Of a stretch of DNA of 64,000 nt, positions 25,530-43,793 are shown piece after piece (the first letter of the stretch is position 1; every line of letters starts with the position of its first letter). Origin of the DNA: Trichoplax adhaerens (lineage: Eukaryota > Placozoa > Uniplacotomia > Trichoplacea > Trichoplacidae); the NCBI RefSeq assembly GCF_000150275.1, contig NW_002060948.1, positions 1,291,328 to 1,355,327 on the forward strand, read 5' to 3'. Under the pieces are notes generated by a model, which saw nothing but the letters and a program-made list of their open reading frames with translations, was not told the origin of the DNA and searched no databases. A program made the position numbers and the translations under genes.

Positions 25530-26645
25530 ACTTGCCGAATGTTGTATATTTGTGGACTAAAGTATGTAGTCTAACGTTACAATCGCGTGGTAACATAATG
25601 ATACGATTGTTATTGTATTTATCATCCTAATCTGCATGCGTACAATATTAATTTATTACTTATAATTATATTATTATTCCAGAACCTGTATGCAACAAGT
25701 CTAAATATATATATGATAATTTATGCGGTGATTTTTCAGGAGTATTGAAATAACCAATTATATTTATTGTAATTAATATTTTTTGGATACAAATGAAACT
25801 TTCTGAATGATAATTATCACTTGTGTTGCTTAATCTATATAAATTCACTTAAAGCCCGAAGTCAGTTGAAACTTTTTTTCTCTTGATTATTATTGGACTC
25901 AGCTTCGATAATTATAATAAGTACTGCCGTCCTGATACATTATAACTCCTAAATTGTACAGTATACGACTACGTTGTTAACTTTCAAAATGGAAATGATT
26001 GAAATCTGATTTGATACACGTATACCATCATGTTATCGATCATACCAACTGAAACTTATAATATTATGTTTGTACTTCACGCTAGTGTACCATTTTATTC
26101 TATTAGTAAGTAATTTGTGGATATTGCTCGTGGTAGAAGTAAGATAATTACGCATATTGTGTAAATCTATATAATTTGTACAGCTTATAACAAATTAAAA
26201 TGCTTTGTAATTATGAGTCTTGTTAATCGATTTGGTTCGGAAAATATGTAGTAATATTTTACATCATTAAATAAATTAAATACGGAAGCTCACAGCGATG
26301 GTGAAAAATTTTCTCGAAACTTCTCATATTGATGATTGGCATGGATAACTACGGCTTTAAATTTCACATAGATCATTTTGCCGTGCTATGCATATTGCAC
26401 AGTCCTATTATCATTAATTACGTATATCATTCCGTGCGCTATGGCGCTAAAAATATTGATCAATATCAGCAACCATACCCTTTAAATTAAAATTTAATTT
26501 ATCAACTTAATGTATCATGAAAGATAGAATTCAGCCAGCGATTAGAATTACGATAGTATATTTGGAATTAGTCCATTGTTATGACGATTACTTGATGTTA
26601 TCTATCAAATCTACTTTATCATTCATGAACAATAACTTCATGACT
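25530..26645. other. Convergent intergenic region
   Basis: About 1.1 kb between the thioesterase (+) and PEX6 (-) stop codons, very AT-rich, with several AATAAA-like sites. No gene seen. An 87-codon plus frame at 26517-26780 is the antisense shadow of the last PEX6 exon. Confidence 0.6.
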
Positions 26646-32617
<5,972 letters not shown>

Positions 32618-33659
32618 GGTGAATGGTTATAATTTGTGCTACACTATGCAGGGCGCGTAAAATTGGCAATTAGCCGATTTCGGATAGGTACGTATCCACT
32701 GGTATTGGTAGAATCAAGGATATTTGAAGTCTTTTTGCTAATTTTAAGCTGTCACCAGGCTATTCCAACAACATGAAAAGCATTCTCAGGCTTCACAACC
32801 CTAGTATAATTTGGAAATAAGTTGATCCGGTGAGCCCATATAAACTGGCCAACATTAAGTAAGATCTTAATTATTGTATTACTGGTATAATAAAATCATC
32901 ATACCTGACAAGCTCCTCATCCAGCTTGAGCTCGCAAATGTTAGAGTACAGTCAATTGCTCTTTCTTCGATCAAGCCACAAGCTTGTCCCGAGGAATCCC
33001 AAGTTGATCTATATCCTACTGTAGTACTGTACGTATACGCTATACACTACGATTAATCTTAAGATTGCTATAAATATTAGCAGTTACTTCAACTTACATG
33101 ACATAAATCGATAGGAGATCATGAATTAATTAATCCTTCCAATAATTAATTCGATCAGAGTAATTTCAAGTGTGCGCTGCAGTCTCTAGGGGTGGCCACA
33201 GAGCAAAATTTCAGCTCGAAGTCCGATTGTTCAGCCACGTGACTGTACAGTGTACAGTACAGCACGGTACAGTAATGACTGTAAGCGGGTGATACCAGGT
33301 ATGTACTGTACAGTACAGTGTACAGTACAGTGTACAGTGTACGGTATGTATTTTACAGTCTTCAGTCCGGCCTATTGTACACTGTACACTGTGAGTGGAC
33401 AGTACACATTACCAACTTGGTCAAGGTCTTCCAGTAACTCTTGTACTGTTCTGTATGACTACAGTATCTCACCACTACCCTGGTGTTATTAGTGGTATAC
33501 TGGCTGGAAGCTTGATAGCTGCTGATGGCCCAGGTCTAAATGCAAAATTACATCAATAACTGCCAATATTTCACCGGATATTCAACGTTACACAGCAGCG
33601 ATTTGTCTAGTTTTCCAATTCAGCCCTCAAAACGTCAAAGATTAGGCTAAATTTATATC
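32618..33659. promoter_or_regulatory. Shared upstream region of PEX6 and XPD
   Basis: About 1.04 kb between the two divergent start codons. It contains a compact cluster of TACTG/CAGTA repeats at 33243-33395. It probably holds both promoters. I see no clear TATA box that I could assign. Confidence 0.55.
33243..33395. repeat. TACTG/CAGTA palindromic cluster between PEX6 and XPD
   Basis: Alternating CTGTACAGTGTACAGTACAG blocks, in both orientations, with long self-complementary stretches (GTACACTGTACACTGTGAG). Located about 620-780 bp upstream of PEX6 and 260-420 bp upstream of the XPD start. Confidence 0.85.
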
Positions 33660-36600
33660 ATGAAGTAAGCAAGAATCACGAATTCAACGTATTTATGATA
33701 TAGTGTTAAGACGAGATGTATGGGTATTTACAATTGTTTGCTACAGAACGATACTGTCATGGTTATTATCAATAGAATTCAATTCCACGAGGCAATAGCA
33801 TCATTTACGGACTCTAATATTAGTGCATAGCAAACCATTATCGTTAATAGGATGATTGCCATAACCGTATTGATATTTAAAAATTGTAATCTGAAGAATA
33901 GTACGTGCAATTGTTACAAGTAGCCAATCAATAGAGAATCTTTGCTATGCTGGAAGCGTGCATAGCTGCATTAAATGAAATAGCTGCTGAAGGATAATTG
34001 CCAGTTGTAGCATCAAAATAGTTTCTGCAATTACAGACCAGTACTAACATGCAGAATTTCTAGTCTACCATTTGTCATATAGTCTACTGCTACAGTAAAA
34101 ATTAGAGATCCTCTCTATTAACAATCATAGTAGGAATAGGATTGCAGGTCAGAAAAAAGTCAAGTGTAGTGTTCATCAGTAACTAATTAATATTAACTTA
34201 ATCTACTACTACAGTTAGAATACTATTGCGAACGTTTGATATCAACTTACTAATCCATCATACCATTACAATAATTAATTACAGGCGGAAAATACGCTAG
34301 CAATCTGAATGATAAATTCCTTTACACTAAATAAGTTATATAGAATCTCCTAAAAGTAATGCATGTCCACGACTTTTGATAAGCTTATAATGATATCAGT
34401 CAAATACCGATATATGTATTTTGTGCTAAATTTGTTAATAAAATCTATTACAGGTTGAATATTGATGGCTTATTGGTCTATTTTCCCTATGATTATATCT
34501 ATCCTGAACAATACTCATATATGTGTGAGCTCAAGCGAGCTCTTGATGCAAAGGTTAATATTGTTTACTATTATCTATCATAATATTACACTAAACATTC
34601 ATTATGCTAACTGAACTCATCATCAACTACTTCAATATATTAAACTCTCAAGATAAAGTTGCAACCAATAAAACCATTTAGACATATAAATGGTAGCAAT
34701 AGGAAGAAAAGTAGCTAAAAATTTAAATCATATCACTGCAATAATTTGACACTAGTATTTACTTATATATCATCGAATTATGTCACCATTACGATCTGAT
34801 TTGATATTGAAATAAAGGATCAGAATAGGGTATGATTGTAACTTAATAATTAGCAGCGAAAGTTAACGAAAAAATATCCCTAAAAGGGATATTGTAATGG
34901 ATGCTACAAGTATATCTTTTTCATTGTAGCATCCATGTACTGTTATCTAGCTTTATGATTGGATTCAGATCTTGGTAGAAGCATTGTGCTACTTAAACTA
35001 TGTTTATTTTTACATCATGCGACCTTCATCGTCTGGTAAAGTTATAAAACAAAAGTTTTACTATAAAAATACATATTAAAATAACTACTCTAGGAATCCA
35101 ATGCTTACAATTTAATGTTAAAACGTGTATACAGTAATTATTTTTACTTTTGTAATATGTTTATAGAAATTCTATTACTATCAACTACTGTATATATTTC
35201 GTATGTTAACCATTTTCAAATCCTGTTAATTCGCTATGCAACTCTCTATCCTTACTATGCAAAGTGGTCTCTTTAATGCCAATATTTATTTCTAATATTT
35301 AAATTATAAATACTAGTTCATTGCCCACCACCTTGATGGCGGTAACTCATACCTAGCAGTAATTATAATTTCATGCGTACATTTTAGGAATTCAGTTTCG
35401 GTTACATTACTACGTAAAACAACATAATACGTACACTAATACAAAAAAGAGCGTGATATCATATATACATAATACAGTACAGTATAGTGCAGTTGTTATA
35501 AATATTTCATAATCTATCAAAATGTTTTATAATAAGTGGTATAGATCCTTACATGTTAGAATTACTTATTTATAGCAGTATACAGTATAATTTTAAATTA
35601 AATCTCTAGTTTAACTAATTCTATACTCTAATTATAGGGCCACTGCGCTTTGGAGATGCCTTCAGGGACTGGTAAAACTATATCCCTATTATCTTTAATT
35701 ATAGCATATCAAAAGGTATAAATTGTTTCAGTAAATATACAACAACTTGTTAAGAACTTCTACATCATTATTTTAGCAATTTCTCACGTAACATGACCAC
35801 AACCTAACTTTCACAGTATGGTAATAATTTAATGAATTACAAATTTATTTAAGGGAATCTCAATTTTGATCACTATAATCTCAGATCGTATTAATGGCGT
35901 TCAATTTTTCCTTGATATAGGTTTATCCGTTGCATATCACCAAATTAATATATTGTTCACGTACAGTACCAGAAATTGAGAAGGTAAATCTTGTAATCGT
36001 TCTTTCAATCATTTCTTTGACGTGTGAAATTTCAAATGCTTGTACAATTGGACAACTAATTCATTTTGTTGGACATAAAGAATAACTTTTATTCTTAATA
36101 TGCTTTCCAGGCGTTGGAAGAAATGAAAATTCTTCTCGAATACTACGAGAAACAAACCGGAGAAAAACAGAAATTTCTTGGACTAGGTCTTAGTGCTCGT
36201 AAGAATCTTTGTATACACCCAGAGGTAGGCTACCACGCTAAAACTGTTGCTTTATGTACTAACTTTAGAGGGAATTAGTAATTAGTATTTCATTTGCAGA
36301 TCAGCAAAGAACGTGATGGTAAGGTTGTTGATGGCAGATGTCTTGGTTTAACTGCATCTTATGTACGTAGAAACCATCAACAAGATCGATCAGTAGAAGT
36401 TTGCAGCTTTTTTGAGGTATATTATTTCTAATTGCAATCTTCCATGTATTCAGTAAAGAAATTAGGTTAATGATTATATATAATTGTATGCGATTTATAT
36501 AACAAAATATTTATCAAATTATGTGGCTTCTCTGATAACATTATAGAAATTTGATACATTTGGTCGAGACTCTGTTTTACCTCCTGGAGTCTATAACCTG

Positions 36601-39600
36601 GTAAGATTTCTTAGTTGTATACTTTTCTGCACTAAATCTTATCAAATGGTAATAAATAATCTTTTCTATTCTTCTTAGGATGACTTAAAAGACTTTGGTG
36701 CAAAACAAGGATGGTGTCCTTATTTTCTTGCTCGGCATTCAGTAAATAGAATATACTCGTATTATAATATGGACGTTTTAATCAAATTTAAATTTAATTT
36801 ATTACGGTATATCGTAGTGTTCGTTATAATTAAAATTTTTTATCTATTGTTCAATCTTAGTAATGATTTGTTAACTACAAGTATGTAATAAAGTACTAAA
36901 GTGTATTATTTAATAGATCTTGCACGCAAATGTGGTGGTGTATAGCTATTATTACTTGCTAGATCCGAAAATTGCCGATTTAGTATCTAAGGAAATGTCT
37001 AAACAATCTGTAGTGGTCTTCGATGAAGCTCACAACATTGGTATCTATCTTTGACTTCACAGCAACCAGATAATGCAAAATATATCGCTACGTTTAAAAC
37101 AAATTACAACTTAAATTTCGATCTTTCCGACTTCATCTAGATAACGTTTGCATTGAATCTATGACTGTAAAGATATCTAGAAAAACCATTGATAGATGCC
37201 AAACCGCCTTAGACGTTATGGATAAGAAAGTTAAAAAGTAAAATTTTTACCTTGCAATCACTATGTTCAATAGTTAAAAGTATTTATCGACATTAGTGTA
37301 TAACCAAATTTTTTATACATCTCTTAACATATTATAAAGGATTAAGGAAACCGATAAAAAGAAACTTCAAGAAGAATACCGAAGATTAGTTGAAGGTATT
37401 TACTTAATACCGGATAAAACCATTGCTTTGTTAATGTACATTAATGATTGTCGTTAATTCAAGGACTTCGAGCTGCAAATGNNNNNNNNNNNNNNNNNNN
37501 NNNNNNNNNNNNNNNNNNNNNNNNNNNNNNNTTAAGAGATTTGTTGAAATATTAAGGTACTCTTGTTCCTTCTGTAATTCTGATCTTGATTTTTCTACTA
37601 TTGAAACTTTTACCGTTACTTTAAAAATTTTTCGACTCTATTTAGATAATAATGCATTACTACTTTTAGACGCGATTAAGAGTTCAGCATGTTGTGCAAG
37701 AGACTCCAATGTCGTTTCTTCATCACATTAAGGAGACAGTATGTATTGATAGGAAGCCTTTAAGGTACACTGAGAATACTATTATAACCTTCTCGGATCA
37801 TCTAACGTTTCTAAGAATAATTCTAAAACGTTCTTTAGTATTCACAATATTACCTACGTTTTTATATAACAGATTTTGTTCAGAAAGATTACAATCACTT
37901 ATGCATACTTTGGAAATAATAAACAATAGCGAATTTGCTGCTCTAGCAGCTGCAGCAAGCTTTGCTACGCTTGTTAGTACCTATTCTAAAGGTAAAGAAA
38001 GATTGCTGAATGTATCTACTGCTTAAATTTAAACGTTTTAAGATTCCTATACTTTGCACTAATTGTTAATCATTTTCTTGTTAGGATTCACTCTCATCAT
38101 TGAGCCATTTGATGATCGTGCACCCACAATACCAGATCCAGTTCTACATTTTAGGTAGCCCCGACTAATTGTCAGCTAAGCATCAAGCATACGTTTTAAA
38201 TTGTGCAGATACTGAGATCGTACCCTCTGTTCTAATAATTACAGTTGCATGGATGCATCTATAGCTATAAAGCCGGTATTTGATCGTTTTCAATCCGTAG
38301 TTATAACCTCAGGGGTACGTTGATACTGTGATTTTTATTTCTATCGCAATATTTCTATTTTTTCTTTTACTTGTATTTTCATATCTAACTCTAAGAGATT
38401 TAATGTCCCTTGCTGCTTTATTACTTGCTCTAGACTTTATCACCTTTAGACATGTATCCGAAAATTCTAAATTTTCGCCCTGTATCTATGTCATCATATA
38501 CGATGACATTGGCGCGTCCAAGTTTATGCCCATTAGTAATTATCATATTTTCCTTATTTTCTTGATTCTTATCACCTTTCAATAAGTAAACAAGGTGTTT
38601 TGACATTCCTGTATTTACTAGATTGTTACTAGAGGAAATGATCAAGTTACAATAAGTTCCAAATTCGAATCACGCGAAGATATTGGTAAAGTTTTTATAA
38701 GAGGTTGTTTAAAAAGCAAATGTAACCTAAAACTTTTCGGTTCTTTCGTCAGCTGTCATGAGAAACTATGGTAATCTACTAGCAGAGCTGACCGCTTCTG
38801 TACCAGATGGAGTTGTTTGTTTCTTCCCGAGTTATACCTATATGGTAAATCCATCGTTAATATCGATTTAAACCAAGTTTTTAAGTTGTTCAGCAATCCT
38901 TTTTAACAAGTTACCAATTGTTATTTCGGAAATATATCAGGAATCAGTCGTAAGCTTTTGGTGTGACCAGGTAATTTATCGCTAGCGATTACTCGTACTT
39001 TTTTTCTTCTAGTAGATGGAATTCGTTTACTATATCTATCGTTTCTTCTTTCTTTATAATATATACTAAGCGCAATAATTTAATTTTGGGTATATTTTAG
39101 GGTATTATGAATAATATTATTAGAAACAAGCTCTTATTTATTGAGACACAAGATCTGGCTGAGACTGTCTTGGCTTTAGAAAATTATTATAAGGTTTAAG
39201 CTCATAGCATGTTAATCACGTAATTTAAAACTTTTTCATTATAGAAATTCGTTGCTTTATTACTACTTAGGCGTGTGAAAATGGTCGAGGTGCAGTATTA
39301 TTATCTGTAGCACGTGGCAAAGTTTCGGAAGGAATTGACTTTGGTATGCTGTAAATACAGTTTTCGACCTGAATTCACGATTAACATGAAATATGCTTAA
39401 ACTATCTGAACATAGATCATCATTACGGCCGAGCCGTACTCATGTTTGGTATCCCATATGTGTATACACAAAGTCGTAAATTACGGGTAAAGCGGTATAA
39501 GTACAGTATCACAAGTTCCTCTGCTGCTACTCTAAAACACTCTCTTACTACTCGCAGGCCAGATTAGATTATCTTCGGGAAAATTATCAAATTCGAGAAA

Positions 39601-40340
39601 ATGATTTCTTGACCTTCGATGCAATGAGACACGCAGCACAGGCAAGTGTGGATCGATAAATGAATATAACTACACCTATATATGGTTTAATTTAAAATGT
39701 AATTGATCAACTTTTCTTAAATAAAAAAGTGTGTTGGTCGAGCAATCCGAGGAAAATCAGATTATGGTATAATGGTATTTGCAGATAAGGTATGCTTATG
39801 GACGATTTCTTAGGTTTTTAAATTAGAATGGACGAACTATTCATTGAGCAGATGACATACTATATTATCTTTTGTTCGAACAGCGCTATTCAAGACTAGA
39901 TAAAAAGGGAAAACTTCCAAAGTGGATTCAAGTGCGTAATAGTACAATTAAAAATTGCTTCATGCGCTAATATAATCCTAAATTTTTATATTCTTTTTTT
40001 AGGAATATTTAAAGGATTCTGTTTGTGATTTAACAACAGATGAAGCTGTACAGGTTGTAATCTTAATGCGTTCCAATTATTAAAGTATATCGTAACTCGA
40101 TTTTATTGTCGGATTTCTTTTATTACAGATTTCTAAAAAATTTTTAAGACAAATGGCTGCTCCTTTCAATAAGGTTTGTACTTATATTAAATAGGAAATA
40201 ATGTAGCATCAATACTATAATTATCTGTCGGAATTATAATTTATTTGTAGGAAGATCAACTTGGGCTATCGCTTTTAACCCTTGAACAGTTAGAATCTAG
40301 AGAAGGCCAAGAAGCTGCAAAACTTGCTCAAAGAAGCTGA
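33660..40340 (+). CDS. ERCC2: TFIIH 5'-3' DNA helicase subunit XPD
   Basis: About 30 exons: 33660-33664 (ATGAA|GT, tentative), 34454-34553, 35638-35715, 35921-35983, 36111-36224, 36300-36416, 36547-36600, 36679-36741, 36917-37040, 37141-37237, 37340-37395, 37464-37481 (into gap), 37532-37556, 37681-37764, 37873-37991, 38085-38154, 38245-38314, 38434-38535, 38622-38685, 38753-38844, 38941-38970, 39101-39193, 39271-39343, 39416-39486, 39558-39641, 39730-39789, 39884-39931, 40003-40053, 40129-40173, 40251-40340. About 720 codons are visible (human 760 aa); the shortfall matches the gap. Motifs: [18 protein letters not shown], Walker A MPSGTGKT, the four Fe-S cysteines ([26 protein letters not shown]), DEAH in [29 protein letters not shown] and [17 protein letters not shown] opens DNA in nucleotide excision repair and bridges to the CAK kinase in TFIIH. 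Confidence 0.95.
34873..34936. other. Two adjacent perfect hairpins in XPD intron 2
   Basis: Stem 1: 8 bp, AATATCCC (34873-34880) with GGGATATT (34886-34893), 5-nt loop. Stem 2: 13 bp, ATGGATGCTACAA (34897-34909) with TTGTAGCATCCAT (34924-34936), 14-nt loop. Both are perfect. They could be a small fold-back element. The arms look too short for a typical animal pre-miRNA. Confidence 0.7.
37482..37531. other. Assembly gap (50 N) inside XPD
   Basis: Fifty unknown bases interrupt the XPD coding region after LRAAN and before KRFVEIL. By comparison with human XPD, about 40 residues are missing, more than 50 bp can hold, so the gap length is probably arbitrary. Confidence 0.95.
39642..39729 (+). 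other. GC-AG intron in XPD
   Basis: The exon ends ...GCAGCACAG and is followed by GCAAGT. Only a GC donor here joins HAAQ directly to CVGRAIRG, the invariant helicase motif VI context. The nearest GT (four bases on) would insert residues and shift the frame. The remaining donor bases match the strong consensus expected of GC donors. Confidence 0.85.
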
Positions 40341-41074
40341 ATTCGGTTAAATTTTTAATTTACTACACGGTGTAATGTACTGTAACATAAAAATATAAAT
40401 ATATACCTAGTATATTGATTATATTTACTTTCGATCTTTGCTGGAAATTAAATTTACAAAGTTAACTTTATGTTGCTAAAGACTATCATGATGATTTATC
40501 ATTGAAGTGAATTCAGTCTGTAATACCCGTCCTACTATAATTATAAAAGCAAAAATCTATGCACGTACGTTCTACGTACAGATATCGTGTTAATACCCTG
40601 ACTTTAGTTATACGAAAATAAAGCTACATCACTACTGATTCAAATTTGATGTAATGTTACTTTTTCAATGTTGATTAATTACTGAAGTGCCGGCCGGCAT
40701 TAATCTAAATACTAAAACTCACTCTCTATTTCACATTTAGTAGCTTATAATTAAAATATCATATAAACCGAACAGTAATGGATATTGCCTATAATTGGAT
40801 ATACTTCATTTCGTGCTATAGAACAATTACATACTGTAATAATCATAGTTTAGAGATTTTATAGCAATTACAGTATATGCTGCACTGCCAGAATATCACA
40901 TCATAGATACGAACGTTACATGGTGCGCCAGGGTATCACTTAATCTTGACTTTACTTCATCAGGAAAGATCATGTTTTATTACATCACTTCGGATAAATT
41001 GTAAATACGCAGATGAAGACATAATTTTTAACCACCTTTTACATTGGTTAATTACGTTTTACCATATATTTATA
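40341..41074. other. Convergent intergenic region
   Basis: About 730 bp between the XPD and WD40-protein stop codons. AT-rich, no gene seen. Confidence 0.6.
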
Positions 41075-43188
41075 TCATAGATAAATTAGTCGTAAAGTCT
41101 TTTGTCGTGTATAATACAAAATATATTCGTTGCGTAAATTATCAATACCAGTTATAATTCCTTTTATGGTGTCTCCCGTAGCAACTTCTCTGGAGAATTT
41201 CTTTTCAACATTATAGATTATGATAGTTGTTACATTACCCTGAGCTGTGGTTACACTATGTAACAACAAATTGAACAATTATTACCCTCTTAGTAATGGT
41301 AATTATAAATCGTTATCTGATCATTATTAGTTATTATTTATAGCAAAAAACATATATTCAAATTGCATCATAAGCATTACTCACATCAAGAATGTTCCAA
41401 AATTTGACCATTGCACAAACATTCCAGGGAGTCGACTATTTACAACTTTAGATGCCCCAGTATTGAATTCTAACTTTTTCTGTACCCAACAAAACGGCTC
41501 TGTACTTTCCTGCAAAATTAATTAATTTTCTTAGAACAATAATTGTCCTATTATTGTAAAAGATAATAAGTTTACAAGTAGATTAACTCAATGGCATACC
41601 AACTGATATAAATATACGTTTTGATCCCAACAACCTACAGCAACCATATTTTGTTCAGGTGAAAACTTGAGACTTGTTATTCTAATACTTTTAAGCTGAG
41701 CGTACCAAAAATCTGTAATAAAATGAAAGCATGTAAGACATTCATCTATGACTGCAGCAATTTTTTGTTAGACGATAGAGTGTGTTTACCCTTGCTTGTG
41801 TTAAAGGTATCTTGAGTGCTGTTCCTCCAGATACCAAGATGGCCATCCATGGTGGCCTAATTCAATCAAATTCTATTAACTTCATATAAACTTAAAATGT
41901 GGTATAACTATCTAAATAAGATCGCAATAGGACTTACGACAGCCAAGTAGTGACCGCCTCTTGAGTATTCTACAACGGCAATGGCTAATCCAGTATGTAA
42001 ATTTATGACACTTCGCTATACCATAAAATGATAATTACAGATTTATAGTGAAACACATACTGCTAGTTATTCTTTCAAGTTGTAAATTTAGGAACGTATT
42101 TTCTAACATAGGTCGAATAGTCTATCAGCTTAACACTTACTGTAACTAATTTATGGTTAGTGAAATTTAAAATATAAATATCGACCCCATTAGACCCTGC
42201 AATCGCCATATTATATACCTAAATTTATAGGAATATATCCATTTAGTTTCCATTTATGAATAATCGTAAACAGTTCTATTGTGAATGTATACAACAAGTT
42301 TAAAGCAGAGTGCATACGTCTAACTATAGACAGATTTACCTTATCTAGGCAAGTTATAGCTATACTCTTAGGAACATAACTTAAGTTAATTTCTTCACCA
42401 TTGATACAATTTAATAATGAAGTAAAGAGGTGAACAGATCGTCCTGCAATACCAATAATCTTTTCATCGGTCGACATGCAGTGACATTCCAATTCTTCAT
42501 CTTGAACTTGAAGCTTTCGCTGCAGCTCAATTTCAGGTTTACTTGATGTAACACCATCATCTATGCAATAAGAATTGATTAAATAACTGCACATTTCCAC
42601 TGACTAGGTTTGTAGCAACTTAGCTATGCCAGCATCGACACGAATGCCGAAAATGCTCAACAAAAATGGCATGAAGTTTAGCAGTAAGTTTGATAGAATT
42701 TAAAACAATTACAGAATCAAATACATTCCTGAATTGTAAATGACTATAAATAATCTGCAGTTTACCGTTAATATAATTTATTTACTAAGCTAAGAAAACT
42801 TCATGGTACCCTCCAAAAATGTCTGTTGTGCATTGTACAGTGTACAGTACTGTATAGCTTACTACATAGATTTGATAAGCAGTATACTGTATAGCAAGGC
42901 TTTGTATACGTAGACTTTATAAGCATAAGTACTGTACAGCAAAATATTGTTTGTAAATCAAGAAAATATAACACCAATATCATTCTTACTTCCAGTTGCA
43001 GGCTCAGTTTTGTTTTGGTAAAGTTGCAACAATACGACAACATTATTATCAGCTAAACAGCAAATCGCTTCCGTATTATTATTCGCTGCTAGGCAGTTTC
43101 CTAAACGAGCAATTGGCGGCTCTAATTTACAGGTAGCATGGCAATCCACCACTCCATAGCATACATTAATATCTTCATTTGCTGCCAT
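41075..43188 (-). CDS. WD40-like repeat protein, unrecognised
   Basis: Eight exons with consistent phases: 42990-43188, 42340-42560, 42141-42218, 41938-42015, 41790-41856, 41600-41712, 41385-41509, 41075-41255, joining to 1,062 nt (353 aa). Start MAANEDINVCYGVVDC at 43188, end TLRLIYL then stop. Several beta-propeller-type blades are visible: IAGSNGVDIYILNF, a GGHYLAVATMDGHLGIWR blade (about residues 200-220), ITSLKFSPEQNMVAVGCWDQNVYLY (about 240-270) and a C-terminal WSNFGTFLIVTTAQGNV blade. No canonical GH...WD pairs, so it is a divergent propeller. The whole protein is about one propeller with no extra domain. Intron 1 holds a TACTG repeat cluster. Inference: a protein-interaction scaffold; I could not match it to a named WD protein. 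It is divergent from SDCCAG8. Confidence 0.75.
42830..42950. repeat. TACTG/CAGTA repeats in WD40 gene intron 1
   Basis: Several palindromic GTACAGTGTACAGTACTGTA-type blocks between 42830 and 42950, lying in the intron after the first coding exon. Confidence 0.7.
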
Positions 43189-43793
43189 GATATTATCTTG
43201 AGCTTTGATATGAAGTAGGAAATATCATCAGATAGTAAAATGGATCGCTAGCTCCATTTTACCTCCGTTGCTGTACTATACTCAACGCTTCCTCATTACA
43301 ATACTGTACTGTACTAGTACTACTACTTACAGTACAGTACGTCCTGTATAGTACTGTATACTTCAGTACTTTACACTGTACTGGACAGTATCATTATGAG
43401 TTCTGTACAGTACGAGTACTGTAGGCTACAATCCCATACCTTCCAACGGTTGCCATTACAACGGTTAAAATTTCTGGCCTCGTATAAATTTGAAGGCAAA
43501 TTGGAGTCGAAAATCATCACATAATCAGCATTAATATTTTACCGACGTTATATCCCAGTGATAAATTAGTTATTTCTATCTTTGGACCTTGACGGATAAA
43601 TAAAGATTATACTGATTAAAAATTACGCCTCATTCCTAAGCCATTACAATATTCATAAGAGATACGCGTAATTCTACTGAATGTATTGGAGGTGGAATGT
43701 TTGGAGTGTCAACCATTTTTAATACTAAAAATTATTTCCAAGATTAGAATATGGCTAAATACCAGCAATCAAGTCAGTTTAGGCCTTCACCAG
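43189..43793. promoter_or_regulatory. Shared upstream region of WD40 gene and SDCCAG8
   Basis: About 600 bp between two divergent start codons, containing a TACTG/CAGTA cluster at 43275-43430. Probable bidirectional promoter region. Confidence 0.5.
43275..43430. repeat. TACTG/CAGTA palindromic cluster between WD40 gene and SDCCAG8
   Basis: Repeated ACTGTACTGTACTAGTACTA, TTACAGTACAGTACG and similar blocks in both orientations, 90-240 bp upstream of the WD40 gene start. Confidence 0.85.

Noticed and set aside
34873-34936. microRNA precursor
   Set aside because: Stems of 8 and 13 bp are too short for a normal animal pre-miRNA hairpin.
38430-38645. Minus-strand 71-codon frame
   Set aside because: Antisense to the XPD exon encoding [14 protein letters not shown].
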